A stretch of DNA of 64,000 bases from JAVJPJ01 sp040217295 (lineage in GTDB: Bacteria; Pseudomonadota; Alphaproteobacteria; Rhodobacterales; Rhodobacteraceae). A model generated the notes under the pieces. The model ran no database searches. It was given only the letters and a program-made list of their open reading frames with translations, and had not been told where the DNA came from. The stretch is from the NCBI GenBank assembly GCA_964460185.1, contig CAYWTM010000003.1, positions 1 to 64,000 of the forward strand, read 5' to 3'. A program made the translations under genes and the position numbers. Positions 45,585-53,980 of this stretch are shown piece after piece (the stretch's first letter is position 1; every line of letters begins with the position of its first letter).

Positions 45585-45938
45585 TTATCGGCCGAGGCTG
45601 GTGCGCAGGATGTTCATGGCCGAGCCATAGACCTGCAGGGCGCGTGAATGGGCGCGCTGCGCCTCGATCCCGCGCAGCATTTCGATTTCCAGGGATACGC
45701 TGTTTCCATTGGGCGATTCCGGGCCGCCCGCATCGACAGTCCGGATCGGCAGCCTGCCGTCCGCGGGGCCATTGCCCCCCTGCAGGGCGCGGTATGTCTC
45801 GGCAAAATCGTTGACGTCACGGGCCCGGTAGCCGGGGGTATCTGCATTCGCGATGTTCTGGGCGACCACGGCCTGCCGTGCCGCGGCATGGCGGGCACGT
45901 GTGCTGGCGAGGTCAAATATCTCGAGCCTATCGAACAT
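45585..45938 (-). CDS. flgB: Flagellar proximal rod protein FlgB
   Basis: 117 aa. N-terminal FDLASTRARHAAARQAVVAQ and NIANADTPGYRARDV, C-terminal GIEAQRAHSRALQVYGSAMN. I start at the ATG at 45938, where GGAGAA lies about 6 bases upstream; an upstream start five codons earlier is possible. First gene of the long operon flgB-flgC-fliE-fliQ-flgF-flgG-flgA-flgH-fliL2, divergent from fliI. Confidence 0.93.
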   Translation of the reverse strand: MFDRLEIFDLASTRARHAAARQAVVAQNIANADTPGYRARDVNDFAETYRALQGGNGPADGRLPIRTVDAGGPESPNGNSVSLEIEMLRGIEAQRAHSRALQVYGSAMNILRTSLGR

Positions 45939-45960
45939 CGGGGCTTCTCCCACATCGGCT

Positions 45961-45975
45961 TTGACGGATGCTTAA
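45961..45975. promoter_or_regulatory. CtrA-like box in the flgB/fliI divergent spacer
   Basis: TTGA-CGGATGC-TTAA, followed by C, matches TTAA-N7-TTAA(C) at 7 of 8 core positions. It lies 23 bases from the flgB start and 77 bases from the fliI start. Confidence 0.6.
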
Positions 45976-46051
45976 CGGTGATTCCTTTAGAAACCGTAAG
46001 TGAGCCGTCACGCCGTGATGTGTCCGTTCCCCGCCCGGAAGGAGCCGCCCC

Positions 46052-47413
46052 ATGACCGATACATTTCTCGATCCGCTGCGCGCCCAATTGCGTGCGATCC
46101 CGCGCGCGCGCCACGTGGGGCAGATCACGGCGCTGGGCCGCGATCATGTGCGCGTGGCAGGGCTTGACCGGATCGCGGCGCTTGGGGATCGCGTGCGGAT
46201 CGGTCCGGATTTGCGGGGCGAGATCCTGAAGCTTGATGACACCGGCTGCACCGTCATGCCCGAGGGGGCAACCGACGGGGTGCGCCTTGGTCTGCCGGTC
46301 ATGCATCTGGGGCCGGCCGGTATTTCCCCGGATCACAGCTGGCTGGGCCGGGTTGTCGACCCGGACGGGCAGCCCATGGACGGCAAGCCCCTTTTCCCCG
46401 GATCGCGGTCCTACCCGTTGCGGGCCGCGCCTCCGTCCCCGGCGGAACGGCGCGCACTGGGGCCACGGTTGCAAACGGGGTTCGCGGTGTTCGACACGCT
46501 CTTGCCGATCGTGCGCGGGCAACGCGTCGGCCTGTTCTCTGGCTCGGGTGTGGGCAAATCCAGCCTGATTGGCGCCATGGCAAAGGCCATGTCCGCCGAC
46601 GTGGTTGTGATTGGCCTGATCGGTGAACGCGGGCGGGAATTGCGGGATTTCGTCGCCGACACCCTGGGGCCCGAGGGTTTGGCGCGGTCGGTTGTCGTCG
46701 CGGCGACGTCCGACCGGCCGGCGCTGACACGGGCGCGGGCGGCCTGGTCGATGATGGCGGTTGCCGAATACTTCCGCGACCAGGGTTTGCAGGTGCTGTT
46801 GCTGGCCGATTCCATCACCCGCTTTGCCGAAGCCCAAAGGGACGTTGCCGCGGCGGCCGGGGAACCGTGCGGGCCGTCCGGGTTTCCGGCGTCGATGGCG
46901 CAGATGGTGATGGGTCTGGTCGAACGGGCCGGCCCGGGCGCGCAGGGGCAGGGTGACATTACCGCTGTCTTGTCGGTCCTGGTCGCCGGATCCGATATGG
47001 AAGGTCCTGTCGCTGATGTGATGCGCGGCGTCCTGGATGGCCATGTGGTGCTGGCACGCGCAATCGCGGAACGCGGGCGATACCCGGCGATCGACCTGCT
47101 GCGGTCGGTGTCGCGTGCCTTGCCGCGCGCGGCCAGCGCGGATGAGGTTACGCTGATCGCCCGTGCCAGGCAGTTGTTGGGCGCCTATGAACGTGCCGAG
47201 TTGATGGTTCAGGCGGGTCTCTATTCACCGGGCAATGATCCGGTGACCGACGCCGCCATTGCCGCCTGGCCAGGGCTGGATGCCTTTGTCGCATCGGCGG
47301 CCAGTGGCAGCATCGAAGACAGTTTTACCGCGCTGCGCGGAATACTTGAGACGACGGATCCGGTGCTGAAACAGGCCCGGCGTGCCACCGGGGGCCAGAT
47401 GGCTGCTGGCTGA
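46052..47413 (+). CDS. fliI: Flagellum-specific ATPase FliI
   Basis: 453 aa, F1-beta-like ATPase of flagellar export. Walker A is GSGVGKSS (164-171), and the family stretch RSVVVAATSDRPALTRARAA and LLLADSITRFAEAQRDVAA follow. AAGGAG precedes the start. Single gene, divergent from flgB, and convergent with the flbT operon. The 223-bp spacer after it (47414-47636) holds no supported gene. Confidence 0.97.
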   Translation: MTDTFLDPLRAQLRAIPRARHVGQITALGRDHVRVAGLDRIAALGDRVRIGPDLRGEILKLDDTGCTVMPEGATDGVRLGLPVMHLGPAGISPDHSWLGRVVDPDGQPMDGKPLFPGSRSYPLRAAPPSPAERRALGPRLQTGFAVFDTLLPIVRGQRVGLFSGSGVGKSSLIGAMAKAMSADVVVIGLIGERGRELRDFVADTLGPEGLARSVVVAATSDRPALTRARAAWSMMAVAEYFRDQGLQVLLLADSITRFAEAQRDVAAAAGEPCGPSGFPASMAQMVMGLVERAGPGAQGQGDITAVLSVLVAGSDMEGPVADVMRGVLDGHVVLARAIAERGRYPAIDLLRSVSRALPRAASADEVTLIARARQLLGAYERAELMVQAGLYSPGNDPVTDAAIAAWPGLDAFVASAASGSIEDSFTALRGILETTDPVLKQARRATGGQMAAG

Positions 47414-47636
47414 CCGCGCAAGTCCTGCGCGATTGCATCGGCCTGCATCTCGAGACGGCATTGCAAGTGCGGCGTTTCTTGCCGTGTCGGCCTTCGGGTG
47501 CGGTCACGATACCTGTGACCCATCCTCCTGGAACGACCCGGCACCACGATAGGCTGGTGGATGAAAAGCCATGCGATCAAATGGACTGCGCGAATATCGG
47601 CCCTGCGGGGGGCGCGACATGGCCCGATCCGTGATC

Positions 47637-48434
47637 TCACACCAGGGGCTGAAGCAAAATCAACGCCGTAGCCCCCGGGGTGAACGGCGAGGGACCATTC
47701 CCGATTTGAGCCCGGATCGTGAAATCCCGGATCAGCGTCTCCACCTTGTCGGGGTCGGTGAATTGCATGAATTCCGAACTGCCGAAGGCGCGATCCGCGC
47801 CGGTACGGAAGATCTCCAATTGCCTGTCCAGATCCAGGCTACCGACGCTTTCCGGAAGCCCAAAGGCCGTCTCGAACACCTTGCGCAGTGGCGGATTGCC
47901 CAGGATGGTCAGCCAGGCGGTCGTGTCGGCCTGCCCGCGTGCGGCGATATCGGCCAGCTCTCGCTGGGTGTTCAGGGCCAGCCGCATGTCCTCATTCCGG
48001 GTCCCCACGGCGCGTTCGAATTCCTGTCGCTCGAACCGGCCAAGGATCTTGTCGGCAAATCCCGCGCTTTGCGTGCGCGGTGCCAGATCGCTGCCGAACC
48101 CGAACGCCTCCGAGAATTCGCGATATCGCTTGTCGGCCAGCCGATTGGACAGGGCAGAGTCATCGGTGACGCCATCGGCCAGCACCTTCCCGATAAAAGC
48201 CCGGTTCCGCAGATCGTCCTGCAACCCGTAAGCACCCAAGGCGACGCGGAGAAGGCGGTAGTCCGAAACCAGGTCATCAGCACGGGTGATCTTTCCGATG
48301 TTTTCCCGGAAATACTCCATGTCCCGCTGCTGCACGGGGTTCCGTGAAAAGCGTTCGGTCTGGCCTTGCAGGCTGGACGACAAGAAACGCCAACCGGCGT
48401 ATCCGTCCAGCGGGAGGATCGGCTGAAAACTCAT
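47637..48434 (-). CDS. DUF1217 family flagellar-locus protein
   Basis: 265 aa, cytoplasmic, mostly helical: PILPLDGYAGWRFLSSSL, RYFRENIGKITRADDLVSDY-like and ALGAYGLQDDLRNRAFIGKV segments, the pattern of DUF1217. Members are found only in alphaproteobacterial flagellar loci; their job is unknown, and the C-terminus resembles export substrates. The ATG at 48434 overlaps the flbT stop (ATGA); the frame is open far upstream but inside flbT. Last gene of the fliC-flaF-flbT run. Confidence 0.82.
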   Translation of the reverse strand: MSFQPILPLDGYAGWRFLSSSLQGQTERFSRNPVQQRDMEYFRENIGKITRADDLVSDYRLLRVALGAYGLQDDLRNRAFIGKVLADGVTDDSALSNRLADKRYREFSEAFGFGSDLAPRTQSAGFADKILGRFERQEFERAVGTRNEDMRLALNTQRELADIAARGQADTTAWLTILGNPPLRKVFETAFGLPESVGSLDLDRQLEIFRTGADRAFGSSEFMQFTDPDKVETLIRDFTIRAQIGNGPSPFTPGATALILLQPLV

Positions 48435-48835
48435 GTCTCGCGCGCCGCGATAAGCCGGTCTTCGCGCGGCAGAAGGCTGCGCAACGCCTTGAGCGCCTGG
48501 TAGGTCTGCCCCTCTTTCATATGGTGCGTGGCGCGGGCAAGTTGCGCACGGCTGTCTGGATCCGTGAACACCTGGCTCAACTGTTCCATCCCGCGCAGGA
48601 TCTGCGTTCGTGCCTCGGCCATTTCGATATCGCCGGACAGGACAAGTTGGGCGATGTAACACACGCGCCGCACCGGCGTGGTGACCTCTTCGGGGTGGAT
48701 GGCATCGCGCAGGCGCAGGATCTTGGCGTCCGGGGTCATGATGCTCAATCGCGACCGGCGATCCCCGTTTTCGATCACCGCCCCGTTGATCAGCACGCGT
48801 TCCTTCGGGCCCAGTTTCAGGACCAGGCCGCTCAT
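48431..48835 (-). CDS. flbT: Flagellin synthesis repressor FlbT
   Basis: 134 aa. FlbT pattern: LVLKLGPKERVLINGAVIEN, TPVRRVCYIAQLVLSGD, and a helical C-terminus. In Caulobacter FlbT binds the 5' leader of flagellin mRNA and destabilises it until the hook is complete. It overlaps flaF and the DUF1217 gene by 4 bases each. Confidence 0.95.
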   Translation of the reverse strand: MSGLVLKLGPKERVLINGAVIENGDRRSRLSIMTPDAKILRLRDAIHPEEVTTPVRRVCYIAQLVLSGDIEMAEARTQILRGMEQLSQVFTDPDSRAQLARATHHMKEGQTYQALKALRSLLPREDRLIAARET

Positions 48836-49206
48836 TGCAGCCCCCCTTCGGAGTCGAGGCCACGCATCACGGAACGATTGATGTCGATCAATGCCGAAAG
48901 GGCGCTGGCATCCTTCAACGCGGCGCTGCTCTGTAGCAGCGAGAATTCCGCAAGGTAGAACAATTGCGCCCTGAGAGACTGGGGCAACAGATTGTCAGGG
49001 GTGGCAAGGTCAGTGGCCAAGGTCGTCCACAACCGGCGATTGTCGTGGAGTGCTGCGGCGCGCAACGTCATCGGGGCGCCGGGCCTTGCGGCCTGCGCGA
49101 GCCGGGCCGTGACGGTTTCAAAGGCCGCATGTTCGGCCCCGCGACTGGTGCGAACGGGAGTTGCGACGGCACCGTATGCGGTCTGTGCGAGCGAGGTCGG
49201 GGTCAA
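48832..49206 (-). CDS. flaF: Flagellar biosynthesis regulator FlaF
   Basis: 124 aa. FlaF pattern SLAQTAYGAVATPVRTSRGA, ALHDNRRLWTTLATDLATP, and QLFYLAEFSLLQSSAALKD. FlaF is needed for flagellin secretion and translation and works opposite to FlbT. It follows fliC by 80 bp and overlaps flbT. Confidence 0.94.
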   Translation of the reverse strand: MTPTSLAQTAYGAVATPVRTSRGAEHAAFETVTARLAQAARPGAPMTLRAAALHDNRRLWTTLATDLATPDNLLPQSLRAQLFYLAEFSLLQSSAALKDASALSALIDINRSVMRGLDSEGGLQ

Positions 49207-49251
49207 GGGTGTGATCCTTCCGGGAACGCTGAAGGGGCAGCGGGCAGGGGG

Positions 49252-49278
49252 GCCATCGGAGGACGTACCCCCGATGGC
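49252..49278 (-). terminator. Hairpin between fliC and flaF
   Basis: GCCATCGG and CCGATGGC form a perfect 8-bp stem with an 11-base loop, starting 8 bases after the fliC stop. No U run follows. It could stabilise the fliC message or partly end it, so that fliC is made in excess over flaF and flbT. Confidence 0.55.
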
Positions 49279-49286
49279 GGTTCAGC

Positions 49287-50822
49287 TTAGCGGAACAACG
49301 ACAGGATGTTCTGCGGCTGCTGGTTGGCGATCGAAAGCGACTGGGTGGCCAGCTGCTGTTGGACCTGCAGCGCCTGCAGACGTGCCGATGCCTCTTCCAT
49401 GTCGGCATCCACCAGGGTGCCGATGCCGGTCCTGAGCGAGTCGGTCAGTGTCGACACGAACTCAGACTGCGTATTGATCCGGCCTTCCGCCGACCCGAAA
49501 GATGCGGCCGCATCGATCGCGTTCTGAATCAGCGTTTCCATGTTGGCCAGCGCTGCATCGGCACCTTCGTTTGTGGTGACGTCGATGTTGTCGAGGCCGA
49601 AAAGACCGCCAGAGGCGACACCGTCGGCCTGCCCCGCATCACTGAGCGTCATCGTGGCACCCGCAGTGGGATCGCTGCCATCATAGTCGACCAGTACCCG
49701 CCAGGCGCCGCTGGTTTCGTCCTGGACAACCTGGGTCGTGACCCCGGTTTCAGCGCCGGAATCAATGGCAGTCTTCAGCCCGCGGGCCACGTCCTCCATG
49801 TTTTCGCCCTGTCCCGCGACATAGTCGTAGTTGTTGCCATTGACGGTGACGCGGTAGCTGTCGCCCTCGTTCACGGTCGCGGCGTTGGACAATTCGACCT
49901 CTTCGGCTCGATAGATCAGCGATGCGCTGCCGGATCCCGTCGTGGCGGCCTGGTCATCGGCGCTGTTGCCGTTGTTTGTGACGGCAATGGTGTTGGTCGC
50001 ACCGCTATCCCAGGATACCGCGAAGGTGTCGAACGAGTTCGTGTTGGCCAGTTCGAGGACCGCGCCGGCACCACCGGCGGTGATGCCCGTCAACCCGGCC
50101 TGGTTGATCTGTGCCCGGATCGCATCCACGGTCGTTGCCGCATCGGTGTCGAACGCCTGGGTGAACGTCGTGCCGTTGATCGTCACGTTCAGATCATCGG
50201 CCGCCGCGCCCGCGAAGGTGAGTTCGAGATCGTTGGCGGCACCGGTCGAATCGATGGCGGCGGCGCTGGAGGTGATGTTTCCTGCCAGGGTTGCGCCGTT
50301 GCCATAGGTCCCGGCGAATGTCGTCAGGTCTTGGCGTGCCACGGTGATGTTCCGGGCCGTAACCGTCCCGCTGCCGGACCGGTCGAGAGAGGACAGGATG
50401 TTCACGTCTTCCGTGCCCGTCACGAGGTTCAGGCCATTGAACTGTGCCGCATTCACAACGGACCCGATCTGGTCGCGAAGCGCGTTGATATCCGTCTGGA
50501 TTTTTTCCCGGTCGACATTTTCTTCCTGCGCGGCAACCACCCTGCCCTTGATGTCGGTCAGCAGGTCGGTGACCGTTTCCGAGGCGCTTCGCGCCACGGC
50601 GACGGTGGATTCCCCAAGGCTGAGGCTGTCGGAGATGGCCTTGAAACCTTCGACATCCGATTCCATCACCTTGGAAATCGCCCATACGGCCGAGTTGTCG
50701 CGGGCGGAGGCGATCGATTTGCCGGTCGAGATTTCCGATTGGGTCTTTTCCAGATTCGAGTTGATGCTCTTGAGGGTCTGCAACGCGACCATCGCACTTG
50801 TGTTCGTAAGTATGCTGGACAT
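49287..50822 (-). CDS. fliC: Flagellin FliC
   Basis: 511 aa. The N-terminal D0/D1 region (SILTNTSAMVALQTLKSINS, LEKTQSEISTGKSIASARDN) and the C-terminal region (MEEASARLQALQVQQQLATQ, SLSIANQQPQNILSLFR) are typical. The central 200 residues are Thr/Asn/Ala-rich and variable and form the exposed D2/D3 part. It is the filament subunit, exported by the type III system. A purine-rich GGAAGGGG lies just upstream. Adjacent flaF and flbT control its expression, and a FlgN-like gene lies upstream. Confidence 0.97.
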   Translation of the reverse strand: MSSILTNTSAMVALQTLKSINSNLEKTQSEISTGKSIASARDNSAVWAISKVMESDVEGFKAISDSLSLGESTVAVARSASETVTDLLTDIKGRVVAAQEENVDREKIQTDINALRDQIGSVVNAAQFNGLNLVTGTEDVNILSSLDRSGSGTVTARNITVARQDLTTFAGTYGNGATLAGNITSSAAAIDSTGAANDLELTFAGAAADDLNVTINGTTFTQAFDTDAATTVDAIRAQINQAGLTGITAGGAGAVLELANTNSFDTFAVSWDSGATNTIAVTNNGNSADDQAATTGSGSASLIYRAEEVELSNAATVNEGDSYRVTVNGNNYDYVAGQGENMEDVARGLKTAIDSGAETGVTTQVVQDETSGAWRVLVDYDGSDPTAGATMTLSDAGQADGVASGGLFGLDNIDVTTNEGADAALANMETLIQNAIDAAASFGSAEGRINTQSEFVSTLTDSLRTGIGTLVDADMEEASARLQALQVQQQLATQSLSIANQQPQNILSLFR

Positions 50823-50877
50823 CTATGTCCCCTTCCTTTGTTCCGTATCGGCGCATATTCGGCGCCAGTCACATCCA

Positions 50878-50891
50878 GGGCCTGCAGGCCC
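50878..50891 (-). promoter_or_regulatory. 14-bp palindrome in the presumed fliC 5' leader, possible FlbT target
   Basis: GGGCCTGCAGGCCC is self-complementary and lies 55-69 bases upstream of the fliC start. In RNA it would form a GC-rich stem. In Caulobacter FlbT acts on the flagellin leader, so this is a candidate target; the transcription start is not known. Confidence 0.35.
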
Positions 50892-50978
50892 CCGCGAAGG
50901 GTCTTTCTGACCGCTGCAACCCATGTACCCGGATCACGCCACCCAGCTGGGTGCAGGCGTCACTTTCAGAACCAACTC

Positions 50979-50993
50979 TGAACAACCGGCTAA
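50979..50993 (-). promoter_or_regulatory. Weak CtrA-like box upstream of fliC
   Basis: Read on the minus strand, TTAG-CCGGTTG-TTCA matches TTAA-N7-TTAA at 6 of 8 positions, about 157 bases before the fliC start. Weaker than the other boxes and may be chance. Confidence 0.3.
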
Positions 50994-51046
50994 CCGCGCT
51001 GGCCAAACGCAGATGATTTTAGCGGAATGCGGGTGACGGTCTGTTG

Positions 51047-51388
51047 TCATCGGCGCGTCAGGACCCGCCCGCACCCGGCCGGGTCGGATCTGCGATGGCC
51101 GTTTCGGTCATAGGTCGTCAGCGGCGCATGGGCCGTGCCCGTCACCTGGCTGCGCGCCTGGGCGACGCCACGCCGCGCGGCCTGCACGAGGGCGGCATTT
51201 CTGGCCGCCATGGTGCGGATCGTCGCCAACACCGACATATCGGGTGACGACGCTCCCAGGAACCTCATCGCGCGGTCCAACGCGTCGGGCAGGCGGGTCA
51301 ATGTCGCGATATCGCCTGAAACAAGGGCGGCGTGTTGCGCCTTCAGAATCGCGATGACACGATCCGGTGCGGTGTTGGACCCGGTCAT
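51047..51388 (-). CDS. FlgN-like flagellar export chaperone
   Basis: 113 aa, helical (RVIAILKAQHAALVSGDIAT, RLPDALDRAMRFLG, TMAARNAALVQAARRG), the pattern of FlgN-type chaperones, which hold FlgK and FlgL before export. The C-terminus is basic and irregular. It overlaps the FlgJ gene by ATGA and precedes fliC on the same strand. The family is inferred from size, helices and place. Confidence 0.65.
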   Translation of the reverse strand: MTGSNTAPDRVIAILKAQHAALVSGDIATLTRLPDALDRAMRFLGASSPDMSVLATIRTMAARNAALVQAARRGVAQARSQVTGTAHAPLTTYDRNGHRRSDPAGCGRVLTRR

Positions 51389-51702
51389 CCCCGGTCTCCT
51401 TCCGCCACGGGCGCGCGCGAGACCAGGGATTGAAAGATCGATTCGGCCAGGCCGATTCCACCTTGTTCCGCCATCTCGCGCGCGTGGTCCATACGCAGGA
51501 GCGATGCGAACTGGTCTTCGCCCGCGCCCCCGCCAAAGCTTTGGCGGCTTTCGCCGAAACCCGCGTGTTTCAGCATTTCGGACAGGAAACCTGCCTCCAG
51601 CTCAATCGCCACGGCGCGCAAGGCGGCGTCCGTGTGACCGGGCGGGCGGGAAAGGGTTCGATCCGGCGAAACCGGGCCGACAGGCATCACGTCGAGTTGC
51701 AT
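51385..51702 (-). CDS. flgJ: Rod-binding protein FlgJ, N-terminal domain only
   Basis: 105 aa. It holds the rod-binding pattern AIELEAGFLSEMLKHAGFG and MDHAREMAEQGGIGLAESIF. It caps the growing rod. The muramidase domain of enterobacterial FlgJ is absent, as in other alphaproteobacteria; the transglycosylase at 36246-36968 may replace it. GGAG lies 8 bases before the ATG. First gene of this minus-strand run, divergent from fliK. Confidence 0.85.
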   Translation of the reverse strand: MQLDVMPVGPVSPDRTLSRPPGHTDAALRAVAIELEAGFLSEMLKHAGFGESRQSFGGGAGEDQFASLLRMDHAREMAEQGGIGLAESIFQSLVSRAPVAEGDRG

Positions 51703-51749
51703 CTCACTGTCTCCAATTGGAGGGATTTTCCCGACCCTGCCATCGGGAC

Positions 51750-51764
51750 GTAAAGAATTCGTAA
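51750..51764. promoter_or_regulatory. CtrA-like box in the flgJ/fliK divergent spacer
   Basis: Read on the minus strand, TTAC-GAATTCT-TTAC matches TTAA-N7-TTAA at 6 of 8 positions, with both changes at the last base of a half site. It lies 48 bases from the flgJ start and 48 bases from the fliK start. Confidence 0.5.
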
Positions 51765-51811
51765 GGGCCTTCGCTGCTAGGGAAGCCGGGCAACCAACAG
51801 GGACAGCCAGA

Positions 51812-53293
51812 ATGGATGACCTCTTTCAGATGATAACGCCCGTGGCGCGCGCAGCCTCCGGCGGCGGGCAACGAAACCGTCCTGATCCGCCGGACCAAGA
51901 CGCGTTCGTGACGGTTTTCGAGGGGGCGGGCGCGTCTCCCGCCGGCACACCCGTCACCTCAACCCAGGATCTTGTAGATGATCTTGAGGGTGCGCTGGCC
52001 GAGCTGGGTAACCAGACGGCGATGCAGATCTTGCCGGTTTCCGGTGGCCATCCGGCCATTCCTGTCGCCCCGGGCGACCCCGGCCAGGCATCGCAGGTTC
52101 GTGGGCGCCCGGGTCAGCCGGGGCAATGGATTCCGGCGGGCGCCGCTGCCGTCAACGGCGGCCCTCTGGCCCCCGGTGCGGCGATGATGGCGGCGGGGTG
52201 GGCACAGGTCACCACGGGGCCTCTGGGCATGACGCCAGACGGGGGTGACCATCCACCTGCGGCCCTGTCTCCGGCGACGCCTGCAGTAGCCGCCAATGCT
52301 GCCAACATCCCGATGGTGTCGCTGGACAAGGGGACCGCGGCAAGCCGAACAACGCCCGATGACCCGGCGCCGAATGCGCGACAGGGGGCGCGCGTTGGTG
52401 GCGTCGACATGCCTGCGCTGCCGATGGCCGATGCGGGTCGGCCGCGAATGGCGGCGCATGGATTGCCGGCCTTGGCCGGGTCTCAATTCGAACATCCGCT
52501 TCCTGCGCCCGTGTCGACTGGCCCGGTCGCGCCACGGGTGCCGGCCCCGGGATCGACGCCACCGGCCATCTCGGCGATTCCTGCCGCGTCGATGGGTGCG
52601 GACCAGGGAAGTCGTGCGTCCGGGGACGTGGCGCGGGAACCGGTCCAGTCCGTGCAACCCGAACCGCAGGCCTTGCCGGATCGAAAGATCGATACCGGGC
52701 CTCAAATTGCAGTGTTGGCCAAAGCGCAGGGCAACAACGCCGTCATGAAGGTACATTTTGGGCCAAGCCAACCCGGCGATCTGGCCGCAGGGCCGGATCT
52801 GGCCGTGGCGTCGACAGCGGCCTCGACCGCGTCCAATGCCGTGTCCGGTCCGCCCGGGTTGGCAAGCCCGCCTGCATCCCATGCGCCCTTGGTTGCACAG
52901 CAGATCGCGACGGCCCTGTCCGGCCCAGCCCGTGATCCCCGTGGCCCGGTCGAGATCGCGCTTGATCCCCCCGAACTTGGCCGCGTGCGCATGACACTGT
53001 CCGAAACAAACGGGGCCATGACGCTGACCATTGCGGCCGAACGGCCCGAAACTGCGGATCTGATGCGGCGCCATTTGGCGGTTCTGCACGAGGAATTCGC
53101 GCGCGCGGGCCTCGACGGGCCCTCGGTGCACATCTCGAACGCCGGCACGCAGGGCGGATCCGGGCAATCCAGACCGGATGGCCCGCCCATGACCGGGACG
53201 TCATCGGATCCCGCCGGATCGGCGAACGATCACCACGGCCCCCGCCCCGAAGGTGACCCCGCGTCGTCTGACGGGCTCGATCTGCGCCTTTGA
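51812..53293 (+). CDS. fliK: Flagellar hook-length control protein FliK
   Basis: 493 aa. The first 330 residues are Pro/Ala/Gly/Thr-rich and low in structure. The C-terminal domain carries the hook-length pattern RGPVEIALDPPELGRVRMTL and a helical MRRHLAVLHEEFARAGLD. FliK measures the hook and triggers the FlhB switch. Next gene, 15 bp on, is flgD. Confidence 0.9.
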   Translation: MDDLFQMITPVARAASGGGQRNRPDPPDQDAFVTVFEGAGASPAGTPVTSTQDLVDDLEGALAELGNQTAMQILPVSGGHPAIPVAPGDPGQASQVRGRPGQPGQWIPAGAAAVNGGPLAPGAAMMAAGWAQVTTGPLGMTPDGGDHPPAALSPATPAVAANAANIPMVSLDKGTAASRTTPDDPAPNARQGARVGGVDMPALPMADAGRPRMAAHGLPALAGSQFEHPLPAPVSTGPVAPRVPAPGSTPPAISAIPAASMGADQGSRASGDVAREPVQSVQPEPQALPDRKIDTGPQIAVLAKAQGNNAVMKVHFGPSQPGDLAAGPDLAVASTAASTASNAVSGPPGLASPPASHAPLVAQQIATALSGPARDPRGPVEIALDPPELGRVRMTLSETNGAMTLTIAAERPETADLMRRHLAVLHEEFARAGLDGPSVHISNAGTQGGSGQSRPDGPPMTGTSSDPAGSANDHHGPRPEGDPASSDGLDLRL

Positions 53294-53308
53294 AATCGGA
53301 GCTTCACG

Positions 53309-53980
53309 ATGGAGATCAACAGCATCATTCCCGCCGTATCGGCCAGCTCGACGCCAACGGGCAACGCGGCGGCCAAGACCAACATCACGTCGGATTTCGA
53401 CATGTTCCTGCAGCTGCTGACCGCCCAGATGCAGCATCAAGATCCGCTCGACCCGATGGACACCGATCAGTTTTCGGCGCAACTGGCCCAATTCTCGGCC
53501 GTGGAACAGCAGGTATACACCAACGAATTGCTCGAAGGTCTGCAGGCCGGCATGGCGACTCGGGGAATGGGCGATCTGGGCGGCTGGATCGGGATGGAGG
53601 CGCGGGCCAGGATGCCGGTGGATTTCGAGGGTCAGACCGTCACCGTTCTGGGCACCCGGAACGTGCTTGCCGACCGGATGGAGCTGATCGTGCGCAACGC
53701 ACAGGGCGAGATCGTGCAGCAATCGCAGATCCCGTTGAGCGAGGCGCCATTCGAATGGAACGGCACCGGCACCGACGCAAGCAGCCTGCCACACGGGGTC
53801 TACACCTTGTCGGTCCGGAACTGGTCGGGCGAAGACCTTTTGGATGACAGCGACGCGATGGTCTATTCCGTCGTCCAAGAGGCGCAAGTCGTCGGCACCG
53901 AGATCTGGCTGACCATGGCGGACGGGGCCAGCATCCCGGCCACCGACGTTCTTGGACTGCGTGCGCCGCAAGATGCCTAA
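53309..53980 (+). CDS. flgD: Flagellar hook cap protein FlgD
   Basis: 223 aa. The N-terminal motif FDMFLQLLTAQMQHQDPLDP and FSAQLAQFSAVEQQ is diagnostic, followed by FlgD Ig-like beta domains. It caps the hook during FlgE assembly. GGAG precedes the ATG. Its TAA shares bases with the stop of the convergent ubiB. Confidence 0.96.
   Translation: MEINSIIPAVSASSTPTGNAAAKTNITSDFDMFLQLLTAQMQHQDPLDPMDTDQFSAQLAQFSAVEQQVYTNELLEGLQAGMATRGMGDLGGWIGMEARARMPVDFEGQTVTVLGTRNVLADRMELIVRNAQGEIVQQSQIPLSEAPFEWNGTGTDASSLPHGVYTLSVRNWSGEDLLDDSDAMVYSVVQEAQVVGTEIWLTMADGASIPATDVLGLRAPQDA

Noticed and set aside
47414..47636. Spacer between fliI and the DUF1217 gene checked for a small gene or tRNA
   Set aside because: Open frames are short with no start signal, and no cloverleaf pattern was found.
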